DNA from: Sipunculus nudus | Lineage: Eukaryota > Annelida > Sipuncula > Golfingiida > Sipunculidae | DNA length: 64,000 nucleotides | Direction: 5' to 3' | NCBI GenBank assembly: GCA_026874595.1 | Contig: JAPPUL010000069.1 | Coordinates: 622,001 to 686,000, forward strand | Shown: positions 1-10,494 of the stretch, piece after piece | Numbering within the stretch: the stretch's first letter is position 1 | How the letters are laid out: each line of letters begins with the position of its first letter | Translations under genes and position numbers: made by a program | Notes under the pieces: model-generated | Told to the model about the DNA's origin: nothing | The model's input: the letters and a program-made list of their open reading frames with translations, nothing else | Databases searched by the model: none

Positions 1-489
1 AATAGATATATAGAATAAATAATAACTACAATAACAGCTACTGAATAAAGAGACAGGGTGTAATTAAGCTTTATTAAGCTTTTATGATTTTGTTTTATCT
101 TATGAAAGTGGGGTTAATATGGGCAAGACATTTAGATAAATATAAATGACTGAAAAAAAAAGTGAAAAGTGAAAAAAAACTTATTTAATGTTATAGACAT
201 TTATGCCTTGATTCATTATATTAGGTGCTACTTTTAGACTAATGGCGGATACCTCTTGTGAATTCTGCAAAGTGAAAAACTACAAAATGAGAAGTCGGCG
301 ACAGCGGATGCAGGTCAAAGCTAGGAAATAAAGAAACTATCTTGGGAGTGCTGTATAAGTGCTATAGGAGTGGGCTAAACATTGCATTCAGAGTGAGTAT
401 CAAAAGTATAAAACAGATTAGATTATATAAATTAAAAAAATAGAATAATAGAAAAAAAATAAAGAGAAGATAAAGAGAAAGGAATTTAA
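1..489. other. AT-rich leader region before rpsL, no gene seen
   Basis: No reading frame of useful length and no tRNA-like fold was found. The stretch is A-rich and presumably holds the promoter of the ribosomal locus. The best sigma-70-like pair I can see is TTGCAT at 382-387 with TATAAA at 407-412, but the 19-base gap is longer than ideal, so no promoter is asserted. No rpoB or rpoC end is visible before rpsL. Confidence 0.5.
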
Positions 490-864
490 ATGCCAACAAT
501 AAACCAATTAATAAGACATGGGCGTAAAAAGATAGTCAAGAAAACAGCAGCCCCAGCCTTGCAAAGGTCGCCACAAAAACGAGGGGTCTGTACACGTGTA
601 ATGATCTTTAATCCTAAAAAGCCGAACTCAGCCTTACGTAAGGTTGCACGGGTTAGGCTTACAAACGATATAGAAGTAACAGCATACATACCGGGCATAG
701 GGCACAATTTACAGGAGCACTCGGTAGTATTATTGCGTGGTGGACGTGTAAAGGACTTGCCAGGGGTTAGATATCATATAGTACGCGGGACAAGAGATAC
801 ATTTGGGGTAACAGATAGAAAGCGCGGCAGATCACGTTATGGGACAAAGAAGGCAAAGGCCTAG
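490..864 (+). CDS. rpsL: 30S ribosomal protein S12
   Basis: Small-subunit protein at the decoding centre, 124 residues, the normal bacterial length. The start [13 protein letters not shown] and the loops [17 protein letters not shown]-like and [35 protein letters not shown] are hallmark S12 sequence. The lysine of the PNSALRK loop, where streptomycin-resistance changes map in other bacteria, is the wild type. ATG lies after a GAAAGGA ribosome site. It opens the locus, followed by rpsG after 120 bases that contain a three-copy 13-bp repeat. Confidence 0.97.
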   Translation: MPTINQLIRHGRKKIVKKTAAPALQRSPQKRGVCTRVMIFNPKKPNSALRKVARVRLTNDIEVTAYIPGIGHNLQEHSVVLLRGGRVKDLPGVRYHIVRGTRDTFGVTDRKRGRSRYGTKKAKA

Positions 865-902
865 GGCAGGACAAAAGGGCAGGACAAAAGGGCAGGACAA
901 AA
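864..902 (+). repeat. 13-bp tandem repeat, three copies
   Basis: Three perfect copies of GGGCAGGACAAAA start on the last base of the rpsL stop codon and run into the rpsL-rpsG gap. It is one of many short tandem duplications in this window. No regulatory role is evident. Confidence 0.9.
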
Positions 903-984
903 GGATAAGATTAAAGGATAAGAAAGCCTAGAATAGGGCGTTTGAAATGATAAAGATTAATGATAAAGATGTGGTATAAATGCA

Positions 985-1458
985 ATGAGTAGACAAAAGA
1001 AAGTGTTAAAGAAACGGGCTGAGACAGCAGATCCTGTGTATAACAATTTATTAATAAGCAAGCTTATTAATAAAGTAATGCTTGGTGGCAAAAAGAGTTT
1101 ATCCGAGCGGATAGTGTATAAAGCGCTTGGAGAGGCAGCAGGTAAGGTTAACCTGGGAGAGCTTGACTTTTTCAATAAAGTACTTGACAATGCTCGTCCT
1201 CAGATAGAAGTAAAGCCCCGCAAGATAGGCGGAGCAACTTATCAAGTACCTGTAGAGGTACGTCCTGCGCGTCAAGATTCACTTGCGATAAGGTGGCTAG
1301 TTTCGATGGCCCGAGGGCGATCAGAACACAGCATGACAAGCAAGCTTGCAAACGAAATGTTAGACGTATATAATAAGACTGGGAAGACGATACGGAAGAA
1401 AGAAGAGGCGCACAAGACAGCAGAAGCGAACAAAGCATTTGCCCATTTCAAATGGTAG
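985..1458 (+). CDS. rpsG: 30S ribosomal protein S7
   Basis: Primary 16S rRNA-binding protein that organises the head of the small subunit. It has 157 residues, the usual length. Recognisable blocks are VNKVMLGGKKSLSERIVYKAL-like near residue 30, PQIEVKPRKIGGATYQVPVEV near 75, and RWLVSMARGRSEHSMTSKLANEMLD near 105. It sits between rpsL and fusA, as in the classical str operon. The 164-base gap to fusA is wide for this operon and carries no other gene. Confidence 0.97.
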   Translation: MSRQKKVLKKRAETADPVYNNLLISKLINKVMLGGKKSLSERIVYKALGEAAGKVNLGELDFFNKVLDNARPQIEVKPRKIGGATYQVPVEVRPARQDSLAIRWLVSMARGRSEHSMTSKLANEMLDVYNKTGKTIRKKEEAHKTAEANKAFAHFKW

Positions 1459-1622
1459 CGATTTCAAATGGTAGAGGGAGAAGACAGGAGGTGAAGATGG
1501 TTTGCATTAGCTGTTTTGAAAGGATGTATTGGTAGGATAATTAAAGAGCAATAAGATATAAGGTTAAATAGAGTAGTTGAAACTATGTTAGTGAAGAATA
1601 GCCAGCAAATTAGGAGGACAGA

Positions 1623-3704
1623 GTGTCAAGGGAATTTCCGCTTGAAAAAACTAGAAACATAGGTATAATGGCACATATAGATGCAGGGAAGACGACAACA
1701 ACAGAGAGAATATTGTATTATACAGGCAAAACCCATAAGATAGGGGAAGTGCATGACGGGGCAGCAGAAATGGATTGGATGGAACAAGAGAAGGAACGCG
1801 GGATAACAATAACGAGTGCGGCTACAACATGCGTGTGGAATGGTCATAGAATAAATATAATAGACACACCAGGGCACGTAGATTTCACAGTAGAGGTAGA
1901 AAGGTCTTTACGGGTATTAGACAGTTCTGTAGCGGTATTTGATGCAGTAAGCGGTGTTGAGCCACAAAGTGAGACAGTATGGCGGCAGGCAAATAATTAT
2001 TCGATTCCGCGGCTAGTGTTTATAAACAAGATGGACAGGGTGGGGGCGGATTATTTTGCATCAATAGAATCGATTAAGGAAAAGCTTGGGGCAGCAGTTG
2101 TTCCGATTCAGCTTCCGATAGGCGTTGAGAATAACTTTAAAGGGATAATAGATTTAATAAAGCTGAAGGGTCTTTTGTGGGAGAGTGAGGATCTGGGAGC
2201 AAATTATAAAGAGGTTCCGCTTGAGGAATTAGATATAGATATGAGCGAAGTAGAAGAGTATAGGCAAAATCTTTTGGAAGCAATAAGCGAGCTTGACGAT
2301 GCTGTTATGGATAAATATCTTGAAGGGAAAGAGATAGGTGAGGAAGAGATAGTAAGGTTGCTGCGTAAGGGTGCAATAGGGACACATTTTTTTCCTGTTT
2401 TGTGCGGGACAGCGTTCAAGAACAAAGGGGTCCAGCCGCTGCTTGATGCAGTGATATCATATTTGCCCTCACCAATTGACGTACCTGCAATTAAAGGGCT
2501 TTTGCCGAACGCACAGCAGGCAGAGCGGCAATCAGATGATAAGGAATCTTTTTCAGCTTTGGCGTTTAAAATAATGAGTGATCCCTACGTTGGTAAGCTT
2601 ACATTTTTCAGGGTATACTCAGGGACTCTTAAATCGGGTTCATATGTAAAAAACAGCGTTAAGGATAGAAAGGAGCGAGTGGGGCGAATACTAATGATGC
2701 ACGCAAATCGTAGAGAGGAGGTGCCTGTGGTGTATGCGGGGGACATAGCGGCGGCGGTAGGGCTTAAGGACACGACAACAGGCGACACATTATGCGACGA
2801 AGAGGATCCTATAGTGCTTGAGGCGATGTCTTTTCCTGATCCTGTGATATCAGTTGCGGTAGAACCGAAGACACGGGATGACAACGACAAGATGTCCATA
2901 GCCTTACAAAGGCTTGCAGAAGAGGATCCTACATTCAAAGTGCGTACAGATGAAGAGAGTGGGCAGACAATAATATCAGGGATGGGAGAATTGCACTTAG
3001 AGATAATAGTAGATAGGATGCTAAGGGAGTTCAAAGTTGCAGCAAACATAGGCAAGCCCCAAGTTGCATATAGGGAAACGATAACGGGCTCGGCTGAGGT
3101 TGAAGGTAAATATATAAAGCAAAGCGGCGGCCGTGGACAATATGGGCATGTAATGTTAAAGCTTGAGCCATCTGGGATAGGGAAGGGTTTTGTATTTGAA
3201 AATAGCGTTGTAGGGGGTCGTGTTCCGAAGGAATACATACCTGCAGTTGAGAAGGGGGTATTGGAGGCTATGAATATGGGAGTGCTTGCAGGGTATCCAA
3301 TAGTAGATATAAAGGTTAATATATATGATGGGTCATATCATGATGTAGATTCAAACGAGATGGCATTTAAGGTAGCAGGTTCAATTGCGCTGAAGGATGG
3401 AGTTATGAAATGTTCGCCTGTGATACTTGAGCCGATTATGTCGTTACAGGTGGTATCTCCAGAAGCTTATATGGGAGATGTCATAGGAGATATAAGCTCA
3501 AGGCGGGGGAAGGTGGTTGGTATAGAGGATAAAAGCGGCAGTAAGGTTATAAATGCGGAGGTTCCTTTGGCGGAGATGTTTGGCTATGCCACAGATTTGC
3601 GATCAAAGACTCAAGGGAGGGCAAATTACAGTATGCAGTATTCTCATTATGATAAGCTCCCTAAAAGCATGGCAGAAGAGGCTATAGAGAAGGCAAAGAG
3701 CTAA
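1623..3704 (+). CDS. fusA: Elongation factor G
   Basis: Translational GTPase that drives tRNA-mRNA translocation and, with RRF, ribosome recycling. It has 693 residues, full length. G-motifs: [19 protein letters not shown] (P-loop, about residues 17-35), the RGITI switch [10 protein letters not shown] (about 80) and NKMD (about 136). Domain IV begins near [27 protein letters not shown]. The start is GTG at 1623, preceded by TAGGAGGACA, a strong ribosome site. EF-G duplicates exist in some phyla, but this copy has the canonical str-operon neighbours. Confidence 0.97.
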   Translation: MSREFPLEKTRNIGIMAHIDAGKTTTTERILYYTGKTHKIGEVHDGAAEMDWMEQEKERGITITSAATTCVWNGHRINIIDTPGHVDFTVEVERSLRVLDSSVAVFDAVSGVEPQSETVWRQANNYSIPRLVFINKMDRVGADYFASIESIKEKLGAAVVPIQLPIGVENNFKGIIDLIKLKGLLWESEDLGANYKEVPLEELDIDMSEVEEYRQNLLEAISELDDAVMDKYLEGKEIGEEEIVRLLRKGAIGTHFFPVLCGTAFKNKGVQPLLDAVISYLPSPIDVPAIKGLLPNAQQAERQSDDKESFSALAFKIMSDPYVGKLTFFRVYSGTLKSGSYVKNSVKDRKERVGRILMMHANRREEVPVVYAGDIAAAVGLKDTTTGDTLCDEEDPIVLEAMSFPDPVISVAVEPKTRDDNDKMSIALQRLAEEDPTFKVRTDEESGQTIISGMGELHLEIIVDRMLREFKVAANIGKPQVAYRETITGSAEVEGKYIKQSGGRGQYGHVMLKLEPSGIGKGFVFENSVVGGRVPKEYIPAVEKGVLEAMNMGVLAGYPIVDIKVNIYDGSYHDVDSNEMAFKVAGSIALKDGVMKCSPVILEPIMSLQVVSPEAYMGDVIGDISSRRGKVVGIEDKSGSKVINAEVPLAEMFGYATDLRSKTQGRANYSMQYSHYDKLPKSMAEEAIEKAKS

Positions 3705-3801
3705 TAAATGTGTTAGAGTTAAGCGGAGAGGATTTAATAAAAATTAAAGATAAAAAATAAAAATATAAATATGTATTTGTATGGAGGCCTAAGGGATAAA
3801 A

Positions 3802-5007
3802 ATGGCTAAAGAAAAGTTTGAGAGGACAAAACCTCATGTTAATGTAGGGACGATAGGACATGTTGACCATGGTAAGACAACTCTTACTGCGGCCATAACG
3901 CAAATATCTGCATTATTAGGAATGGCAGATGCAAAGAAATTTGATGAGATAGACAATGCGCCTGAGGAGAAGGCAAGGGGAATAACCATAGCGACACAGC
4001 ATGTAGAGTACGAAACGTCTAACAGGCACTATGCCCACGTAGACTGTCCAGGGCATGCAGATTACGTAAAGAACATGATTACGGGAGCAGCCCAAATGGA
4101 TGGTGCGATATTGGTAGTTAGTGCAGCAGATGGGCCTATGCCACAAACACGAGAACACATATTGCTTGCAAGACAGGTAGGAGTACCGTCTATAGTGGTA
4201 TTTTTGAATAAAGTAGACATGGTAGATGATCCTGAGCTAATAGAGCTAATAGAAGAGGAGGTACGTGAGCTTTTAAAGGAGTATAATTTTCCTGGAGACG
4301 AGATACCTATAATACGCGGTTCAGCAAAGCAAGCGCTTGATGCATGTATGGAAGGCAAAAGTGCGGACGATGAAGCATATAATCCGGTTAAAGAGCTTCT
4401 GGCTAAAGTAGATGAATATATCCCTCTTCCCGAGCGAGCAATAGATAAAGCGTTTCTAATGCCTGTTGAAGATGTATTTAGCATAACGGGACGCGGAACG
4501 GTTGCAACAGGTCGGATTGAGCAAGGCAAGGTAAAGGTGGGAGAAGAGGTTGAGATGGTGGGCATACGAGAAACTGTCAAGACGACGGTAACAGGGGTTG
4601 AGATGTTCCGTAAGCTTTTGGACAGCGGTGAAGCAGGAGATAACGTAGGGCTTTTGCTTAGAGGAATAGATAGGAAAGGGATAGAGCGTGGACAAGTTTT
4701 AGCGGCTCCGGGCTCAATAACCCCGCACAAGAAATTCAAAGCACAAGTATATATATTAACAAAAGATGAAGGGGGCCGCCATACTCCATTTTTTAATGGT
4801 TACAGGCCGCAGTTATATTTCAGGACAACAGATGTAACAGGCAACGTAACCCTATCTAAAGGTGTTGAGATGGTAATGCCTGGAGACAATGTATCGCTTG
4901 AGGTTGATTTAATAAGCACAATAGCAATGAATCAGGGATTAAAGTTTGCAATACGTGAAGGTGGCAGGACAGTTGGAGCAGGCACAGTGACAGAAGTTAT
5001 AGAATAA
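3802..5007 (+). CDS. tuf: Elongation factor Tu
   Basis: GTPase that delivers aminoacyl-tRNA to the ribosomal A site. It has 401 residues. G1 is [14 protein letters not shown] (about 19-32), followed by [18 protein letters not shown] and a GSAK-type G5. Domains II and III are complete, through the terminal [17 protein letters not shown]. The 97-base gap from fusA is AT-rich with a GGAGG at about 3782. tuf here joins the str genes to the S10 cluster with rpsJ next. Confidence 0.98.
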   Translation: MAKEKFERTKPHVNVGTIGHVDHGKTTLTAAITQISALLGMADAKKFDEIDNAPEEKARGITIATQHVEYETSNRHYAHVDCPGHADYVKNMITGAAQMDGAILVVSAADGPMPQTREHILLARQVGVPSIVVFLNKVDMVDDPELIELIEEEVRELLKEYNFPGDEIPIIRGSAKQALDACMEGKSADDEAYNPVKELLAKVDEYIPLPERAIDKAFLMPVEDVFSITGRGTVATGRIEQGKVKVGEEVEMVGIRETVKTTVTGVEMFRKLLDSGEAGDNVGLLLRGIDRKGIERGQVLAAPGSITPHKKFKAQVYILTKDEGGRHTPFFNGYRPQLYFRTTDVTGNVTLSKGVEMVMPGDNVSLEVDLISTIAMNQGLKFAIREGGRTVGAGTVTEVIE

Positions 5008-5084
5008 GAGTTAGGAATAAGAAGTGTAAAGCTTTTCAAAGCTAAGAAAAAACAAGGAAAATAGGGAAAACAGGGCAAAGAGGA

Positions 5085-5390
5085 ATGAGTCAAAAGATAC
5101 GGGTAAAGTTAAAGAGTTTTGACGGACGGCTAGTAGACAAGTCGGCAAAAGCGATAGCACAGACGGTAAAGCGTATAGGAGCAGTTATATCCGGGCCTAT
5201 ACCTTTGCCAACAAAGATAAACAAGTACACAGTGCTTCGCTCACCGCATGTAAATAAGGAATCGCGGGAGCAGTTTGAAATGCGTACACATAAGCGGCTT
5301 ATAGACATCCACAATCCAACGAACGAGACAATAGAAGCGTTAACAAGGCTTGAGATACCGGCAGGGGTGGATGTTGAGATTAACCAATAA
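5085..5390 (+). CDS. rpsJ: 30S ribosomal protein S10
   Basis: Small-subunit head protein, also the NusE component of transcription antitermination complexes. It has 101 residues. The signature loop [41 protein letters not shown]-like covers residues 34-75. It follows tuf directly and opens the S10 gene order. A GAGGAATG context gives a plausible ribosome site. Confidence 0.97.
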   Translation: MSQKIRVKLKSFDGRLVDKSAKAIAQTVKRIGAVISGPIPLPTKINKYTVLRSPHVNKESREQFEMRTHKRLIDIHNPTNETIEALTRLEIPAGVDVEINQ

Positions 5391-5431
5391 GGTATTGGTA
5401 GCTATAGCATAAAAAAGGCGGGAATTTGTAA

Positions 5432-6076
5432 ATGGCTAAAAATAAAAACAGACTGTGTTTGATAGGGCGAAAGGTTGGGATGAATCAGATATTTGACGAG
5501 AAAGATAATCTTGTTGCGGTAACGGTATTAGAAGCAGGGCCCTGCACGGTGCTATATAAGAAGGATTATAAGGATGGGCTTAACGTTGCGCTTGGATACG
5601 AGGATAAGTTTAAGGGTATAACCAAAGCCAAAAAGGTTTTTTGGGATAAGCTTGAGGTATACCCGAAGGCTTTTATAAAGGAGTTTTCCTGTATGGATGC
5701 GCTTGGCGAGAATGAAGTTGGGACAATTGTAAAGGCAGACATTTTTGCGATTGGAGATTATGTAGACGTGCAATCAAAGACAAAAGGGCGAGGGTTTCAA
5801 GGTGTAATAAAGCGGCATAATTTCAGTAGGGGTCCTGAAACACACGGGTCAAGATATCACAGGCGGCCTGGCTCAATGGGAGCATGTGCAGATCCGTCAA
5901 GGGTATTTAAAGGTAAGAAGTTGCCTGGGCGCATGGGGAACGTTGCTCGCACAGTGCAAAACCTAAAGGTTCTTGCAGTTGATGCAGATAAAAACATACT
6001 AATTGTAAAAGGAGCTATACCCGGCCCATCAAATGGGCTAGTATACATAAAAAGCGCAGTAAAAAAGAGTAAGTAG
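5432..6076 (+). CDS. rplC: 50S ribosomal protein L3
   Basis: Early-assembling 23S rRNA-binding protein whose loop reaches the peptidyl-transferase centre. It has 214 residues, standard. The N-terminus CLIGRKVGMNQIFDEKDN and the central loop GRGFQGVIKRHNFSRGPETHG-SRYHRRPGSMGACADPSRVFKGKKLPGRMGN are diagnostic. It lies 41 bases after rpsJ. No repetitive insert is present, unlike its neighbour L4. Confidence 0.96.
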   Translation: MAKNKNRLCLIGRKVGMNQIFDEKDNLVAVTVLEAGPCTVLYKKDYKDGLNVALGYEDKFKGITKAKKVFWDKLEVYPKAFIKEFSCMDALGENEVGTIVKADIFAIGDYVDVQSKTKGRGFQGVIKRHNFSRGPETHGSRYHRRPGSMGACADPSRVFKGKKLPGRMGNVARTVQNLKVLAVDADKNILIVKGAIPGPSNGLVYIKSAVKKSK

Positions 6077-6157
6077 TGTACCAAGTTGTAAACTACAAGC
6101 TATAAACAAGGCAAGTTATAAGGTTAATAATATTGTATAAAATAAAGAGAGCAAATC

Positions 6158-7069
6158 ATGGGTGACAAAGGGGAAGACAAAGAGACGTACAAAGGGGAAG
6201 ACAAAGAGAACGGAGACAAAGAGAACGGAGGCAAAGAGGAGCAGGCAGCTAAAGGAGGGGAAGGGGGAGAAAGGGGTAAAGAGAAGTCTCATACTAAGGG
6301 TGCAGAGGGTGCAGAGGGTGCAGAGGGTGCAGAGGGTGCAGAGGGTGCAGAGGGTGCAGAGGGTGCAGAGGGTGCAGAGGGTGCAGAAATTGTAAAAGAG
6401 CTTGAAGTAATAGGAGCAGATGGGGTTGGAGTTGAGAAGTTAAAGCCGCGGGGAAAGTTATTTAGCGCCGAGCCAAATATTGACGTATTGGAACAAGCAA
6501 TACATAACGAGCGTGCAAATAGGCGTCTTGGGACAGCCTGTACAAAAGAGCGCGGGCACGTGCGTGGCAGTACAAGGAAGCCATGGAAGCAGAAGGGGAC
6601 AGGGCGGGCGCGTGCAGGTTCTGTCAAAAGTCCTATATGGCGTGGTGGCGGGGTAACATTTGGCCCATTGCCAAGAGATTATAGTTACCGCTTACCTAAG
6701 AAGGTGAAAAGGCTTTCGATAGTGTCGGTATTAAATAAGAAGCTTATGGAAGGCAGGCTACGTGTAGCACAAGAGCTAAATATTAGCGGAAAGAGCAAAG
6801 AAGCTTTCAAAGTGTTATACGACATGAGCTTGCTGAAAAAAGAGAGTGAAAGTAATCTTAAAGGCTCTCGCTTAAAGAAGAGCTTAAGAGGCTATAGGCT
6901 GCTTGTGATAACAGACGATGAAAACGTTGAATTAAAGCGCAGTACAAAGAATATACCTTGGATAAAGTATCTAATTTATAAAAGATTAAACGTTCTTGAC
7001 ATATTTTATGCACATGAAGTACTTATTGATAAACGAGCTTTAGAAGGGCTTGAAAAGATGTATAGCTAA
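6158..7069 (+). CDS. rplD: 50S ribosomal protein L4 with repeat-built N-terminal extension
   Basis: L4 binds 23S rRNA, lines the exit tunnel and in enterobacteria also autoregulates its operon. This product is 303 residues against about 205 usually. The L4 core starts near residue 78 (IVKELEVIGADG). The key loop ANRRLGTACTKERGHVRG followed by TRKPWKQKGTGRARAG, then PIWRGGGVTFGP, is intact, as is the C-terminal domain ending NVLDIFYAHEVLIDKRAL. Residues 1-77 are a Gly/Glu/Lys-rich tract ending in ten Gly-Ala-Glu units. No good alternative start with a ribosome site lies after the repeats, so the extension is probably translated; processing cannot be excluded. Confidence 0.95.
   Translation: MGDKGEDKETYKGEDKENGDKENGGKEEQAAKGGEGGERGKEKSHTKGAEGAEGAEGAEGAEGAEGAEGAEGAEGAEIVKELEVIGADGVGVEKLKPRGKLFSAEPNIDVLEQAIHNERANRRLGTACTKERGHVRGSTRKPWKQKGTGRARAGSVKSPIWRGGGVTFGPLPRDYSYRLPKKVKRLSIVSVLNKKLMEGRLRVAQELNISGKSKEAFKVLYDMSLLKKESESNLKGSRLKKSLRGYRLLVITDDENVELKRSTKNIPWIKYLIYKRLNVLDIFYAHEVLIDKRALEGLEKMYS
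6299..6388 (+). repeat. 9-bp coding tandem repeat, ten units, in rplD
   Basis: Nine perfect copies of GGTGCAGAG and a tenth ending GAA encode (Gly-Ala-Glu)10 at L4 residues 48-77. Perfect identity at the DNA level, not only in the peptide, indicates recent expansion by slippage. The unit is a multiple of three, so copy number can change without breaking the frame. Confidence 0.97.
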
Positions 7070-7141
7070 ATAAATTATATAGATGTTATATAGGATTGAT
7101 ATAGATGAAAGAAATGCTAAAAAGAGGATTAAAAACAAGCT

Positions 7142-7429
7142 ATGGATAAAAACGGGTTAATACTAAAGCCATTAATAACAGAAAAGAGTACCTTGCTGCG
7201 AGACACAGAAAATAAATATTGCTTTGAAGTGCATAAAAGTACAAATAAGGTAATGTTAAAAAAGCTTTTTGAGACTAAGTTTAATGTAAAAGTAACAAGT
7301 TGTAAGATACTAAACAAGAGAGGGAAGAAGCGTCGTACACGTTATGGAACGAGTTATGGTTCGGGTCATAAGAAAGCAATAATAACTCTTTTGGCAGGAC
7401 AAGCGCTAGAATTTTACGAAGGGGTATAA
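7142..7429 (+). CDS. rplW: 50S ribosomal protein L23
   Basis: Exit-tunnel rim protein that docks signal recognition particle and trigger factor. It has 95 residues. Recognised by LKPLITEKSTLLRDTENKYCFEVHKSTNK at residues 7-35 and the basic loop RGKKRRTRYGTSYGSGHKKAIITLL. It sits 12 bases before rplB. The sequence is divergent but the position and both motifs agree. Confidence 0.93.
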   Translation: MDKNGLILKPLITEKSTLLRDTENKYCFEVHKSTNKVMLKKLFETKFNVKVTSCKILNKRGKKRRTRYGTSYGSGHKKAIITLLAGQALEFYEGV

Positions 7430-7441
7430 AGGATAAAATAG

Positions 7442-8278
7442 ATGGGAATAAGAAAATCAAAGCCAACAACATCTTCGCAAAGATTTAAGAGCGTCTCAAC
7501 TTTTGAAGAGCTAACTAAAGAAAAGCCTCTAAAAGGGCTTTCAAAGGGACTAAGCAAGAAAGCGGGGCGAGGAGCTAAAGGCAGAATAAGTGTTCGGAGG
7601 CGCGGGGGAGGGCATAAAAGGAAATATAGGATAATAGACTTCCGCAGAGATAAATACAACAAAGAAGCAAAGGTCGCAAGTATAGAATACGATCCAAATC
7701 GAAGTAGTCGTATAGCGCTTTTGCACTATAAAGATGGAGAAAAGCGTTATATATTAGCCCCTGATAAGTTAAAAGTTGGGATGATAATTATGTCAGGGAC
7801 AGGAATAAAAGCAACAGTAGGGAACTCATTACCCTTAAAAGACATTCCTCTTGGGACAATAGTACATAATATAGAATTGTATCCAAAGAAAGGTGGACAA
7901 CTTGCAAGGTCAGCCGGATCATATGCGCAGTTATCAGCCAAAGAAGGAGATTACTGTAGCCTGAAATTGCCATCAGGAGAGGTAAGACGAATATACAATA
8001 TGTGCATGGCAACAGTAGGGCAAGTTGGTAACATAAATCATGAAAACATCTCCTATGGGAAAGCAGGAAAGAGTCGCTGGCTTGGGAAGCGTTCAAAGGT
8101 ACGTGGTGTTGCAATGAATCCGGTAGATCATCCGCACGGAGGAGGAGAGGGGAAGACATCGGGAGGCCGTCATCCTGTAAGTCCTTGGGGGAAGCCTACT
8201 AAGGGGTATAAGACGAGGAAGAAGAAAAAGGCATCAAATAGATTCATAGTAACGAAAAGGAAGGCGAAGAAGAAGTAG
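7442..8278 (+). CDS. rplB: 50S ribosomal protein L2
   Basis: Large-subunit core protein needed for subunit association and peptidyl transfer. It has 278 residues, normal. Blocks include [23 protein letters not shown] (about 49-71), [24 protein letters not shown], and the functionally critical C-terminal [17 protein letters not shown] with its conserved histidine near residue 230. It starts 12 bases after rplW, consistent with translational coupling. Confidence 0.97.
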   Translation: MGIRKSKPTTSSQRFKSVSTFEELTKEKPLKGLSKGLSKKAGRGAKGRISVRRRGGGHKRKYRIIDFRRDKYNKEAKVASIEYDPNRSSRIALLHYKDGEKRYILAPDKLKVGMIIMSGTGIKATVGNSLPLKDIPLGTIVHNIELYPKKGGQLARSAGSYAQLSAKEGDYCSLKLPSGEVRRIYNMCMATVGQVGNINHENISYGKAGKSRWLGKRSKVRGVAMNPVDHPHGGGEGKTSGGRHPVSPWGKPTKGYKTRKKKKASNRFIVTKRKAKKK

Positions 8279-8357
8279 AAAAGATGATAAGAGATTATAA
8301 AAGTAAGAAAAGTACAATAAATAAATTATATTTGAATATAAAAGGTTTTAAAGAGAT

Positions 8358-8633
8358 ATGGCAAGATCGCTAAAGAAAGGCCCATTTGTAAGCAAGAGTT
8401 TGTATAAGAAAATAACAAAGAGTTTAGGAGAGGGTAAAAAAAAGCCGATTAAAACGTGGTCTCGAAGCTCAACAATAATTCCAGACATGATTGGCTATAC
8501 AATAAACGTATATAATGGAAAGAGCTTCATCCCAGTATTCATATCAGAAGGGCTTGTAGGACATAAGCTTGGCGAGTTTGCGCCTACCAGGACATTTAAG
8601 AGTCACAGTGGCAGTAAGAAAGGGAGACTTTAA
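8358..8633 (+). CDS. rpsS: 30S ribosomal protein S19
   Basis: Head protein of the small subunit that pairs with S13. It has 91 residues. [18 protein letters not shown] at the start, [19 protein letters not shown] in the middle and [16 protein letters not shown] near the end are textbook S19 sequence. It lies between rplB and rplV, in the expected order. Confidence 0.97.
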   Translation: MARSLKKGPFVSKSLYKKITKSLGEGKKKPIKTWSRSSTIIPDMIGYTINVYNGKSFIPVFISEGLVGHKLGEFAPTRTFKSHSGSKKGRL

Positions 8634-8740
8634 AAAGGTTATAAAAAGTAATTATGTCATAATGTAAGATAAAAAAAGCTTATAGAATGAAAAGCTGAAG
8701 ATAAAATTAAGATAAAAAAGCTTAAATGGAGTAATTAGAA

Positions 8741-9112
8741 ATGGAAGGGCGAGCAACGTCTAAATACAATAGGATATCAGTAAAGAAATTAAAGCGAGTA
8801 TCCAAGGGTTTTTACGGGATGGGTTATGAGAAAGCGATAAGAATACTTGAGCATTTGCCCCAAAAGGGAGCTTATTTGCTAAGGAAGACCTTAAAGAGCG
8901 CGGCATCAAATTTAGTAAATCAGGGTGGAGTACAAGTTAAAGAGAAAGACTTTGTGATAAAGAAGATAATCCTAAACCAAGGTACAATGCTAAAGAGGGT
9001 GCGGCCACGGGCTCGAGGGAGAGCGGATAGGATATGCAAGCCAACGAGTCATATAAAAGTTGTTTTGTGGTCAGGGGAAGGAGAGGAGGAAAAGGGGGAT
9101 AAAAATGAATAA
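8741..9112 (+). CDS. rplV: 50S ribosomal protein L22
   Basis: Exit-tunnel protein whose hairpin reaches the constriction. It has 123 residues. The hairpin region contains MLKRVRPRARGRADRICKPTSHIKVVL, the conserved L22 end. A short acidic Gly-Glu-Lys tail (about residues 112-123) follows the domain, a mild version of the low-complexity additions in its neighbours. rpsC starts 19 bases downstream. Confidence 0.95.
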   Translation: MEGRATSKYNRISVKKLKRVSKGFYGMGYEKAIRILEHLPQKGAYLLRKTLKSAASNLVNQGGVQVKEKDFVIKKIILNQGTMLKRVRPRARGRADRICKPTSHIKVVLWSGEGEEEKGDKNE

Positions 9113-9131
9113 GCATGGGGTAAAAGGATAA

Positions 9132-9812
9132 ATGGGACAAAAGGTAAACCCGATAGGGATACGGCTTGGAATAATCCGGACGTGGAATTCAAGATGGTAC
9201 ATGAAAGAGAATTATGGAGACAATCTGCTTGAAGATCTTGCGATACGCAAGTATATAGGAAAGAGTCTGTCGAAAGCAGATATAGGCAAAGTAGAAATAA
9301 TAAGGTATCCAGAGAAGATAAATATAAGCATATTAACAGCGCGTCCTGGACTTATAATAGGGAAGAAAGGGAGCGATATAGAGACGTTAAAAAAGGCGCT
9401 TACAAAGTACACAAAGAAAAGTATCCATTTAAGTATAATGGAGTTACGCAATACGAATTTAAGTGCAAAGCTAGTAGCCGAACAGGTTGCACGGCAAATA
9501 GAAGGGCGAGCATCGCACAAACGTGCTATGAAGCAGTCGATTCAAAACACGATGAAAGCAGGAGCGAAAGGAATAAAGATACTGGTATCGGGAAGGCTTG
9601 GCGGTGCAGAGATGGCGAGGAAGGAGTTATACAAAGAAGGGCGCATTCCATTGCATACATTCCGAGCAGATATAGATTATAGTTTTGCAGAAAGCCTAAC
9701 AAAGTTTGGGAAGATAGGAGTTAAGGTATGGATTTATAAAGGAGATATCCTAAGTCAAAAAGAAAAAGAATGGAGTAATACAGATGTTGATGCCAAAAAA
9801 AACAAAGTTTAG
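9132..9812 (+). CDS. rpsC: 30S ribosomal protein S3
   Basis: Component of the mRNA entry channel with helicase-like contacts. It has 226 residues. [23 protein letters not shown] is the canonical start. The KH domain shows [19 protein letters not shown] (about 74-92), and the C-terminal domain shows [20 protein letters not shown] and [10 protein letters not shown]. Its 3' end overlaps the L16 start by 29 bases, the only sizeable overlap in the locus. Confidence 0.97.
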   Translation: MGQKVNPIGIRLGIIRTWNSRWYMKENYGDNLLEDLAIRKYIGKSLSKADIGKVEIIRYPEKINISILTARPGLIIGKKGSDIETLKKALTKYTKKSIHLSIMELRNTNLSAKLVAEQVARQIEGRASHKRAMKQSIQNTMKAGAKGIKILVSGRLGGAEMARKELYKEGRIPLHTFRADIDYSFAESLTKFGKIGVKVWIYKGDILSQKEKEWSNTDVDAKKNKV

Positions 9813-10191
9813 AAAGCGGCAGCGTGGACGCTTAAAAGGGATGGCAAATAGAGGGAATAGTATAGATTTTGGAGAACATGCATTATACGCAACAGAACCT
9901 GGGGTGATAACAAATAGACAGATAGAGGCGTGCCGCGTGTCAATATCTCGCCATATAAAGCGTGGCGGTAAAATATATTTAAGGATATTCCCTGATTTTC
10001 CCTATACAAAAAAGCCTGCTGAGACACGGATGGGGAAGGGTAAAGGGAATCCAGAGATGTGGGTTACAAAGGTACGTCCGGGGCGAATATTGTTTGAGAT
10101 AGCAGGAGCAGACAAAGAAACGGCGATGGGAGCGATGCGACTTGCCGCATACAAGCTGCCTGTAAAGACAAAGTTCATAAGCAAGCTCTAA
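9784..10191 (+). CDS. rplP: 50S ribosomal protein L16
   Basis: Large-subunit protein near the A site and elongation-factor site. It has 135 residues. [19 protein letters not shown] is the typical start. The later motifs [29 protein letters not shown] and [27 protein letters not shown] confirm it. The first ATG at 9784 was kept because the family begins M-L-M-P; an ATG at 9790 is also possible. The start lies inside rpsC, suggesting coupled translation. Confidence 0.96.
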   Translation: MLMPKKTKFRKRQRGRLKGMANRGNSIDFGEHALYATEPGVITNRQIEACRVSISRHIKRGGKIYLRIFPDFPYTKKPAETRMGKGKGNPEMWVTKVRPGRILFEIAGADKETAMGAMRLAAYKLPVKTKFISKL

Positions 10192-10222
10192 ATGTATTGT
10201 ATTATAAATTGGAAAAGAAGAG

Positions 10223-10435
10223 ATGAAGATATCGGAATTAAAAGACAAGACAATAACAGAACTAAACACCTTAAATACTGATTTGGGGGAAGAGTATAGA
10301 AATCTTAGGTTTCAATTAGTGCTTGGAGGGGTTTCGAATGTGTCAAAGCAGCGGGAGACAAGGCGAAGCATAGCACAAGTCAAAACATTATTGAGAGAGT
10401 ACGAGCTTGGGCTAAGAGAAAAGAAACAAGATTAA
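10223..10435 (+). CDS. rpmC: 50S ribosomal protein L29
   Basis: Small two-helix protein at the tunnel exit near L23. It has 70 residues. MKISELKDKTITELNTL, EEYRNLRFQLVLGGVSN and the helix with RRSIAQVKTLLREYEL match L29. It lies in the fixed order between rplP and rpsQ. Confidence 0.93.
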   Translation: MKISELKDKTITELNTLNTDLGEEYRNLRFQLVLGGVSNVSKQRETRRSIAQVKTLLREYELGLREKKQD

Positions 10436-10494
10436 GAGAAAAGGTTCTAAATACTTAAAATACAGAGGGAATAAAAATACAGAGGGAATAATAG

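Noticed and set aside
1-489. tRNA or end of rpoC before rpsL
   Set aside because: No cloverleaf and no open frame with polymerase motifs.
2585-3238. 217-residue antisense frame in fusA
   Set aside because: Serine-rich shadow of EF-G coding sequence with no ribosome site or family features.
6162-6395. Overlapping 77-residue frame with VQR repeats
   Set aside because: It is the +1 shadow of the GAE repeat in rplD; the rplD frame continues into a conserved L4 domain.
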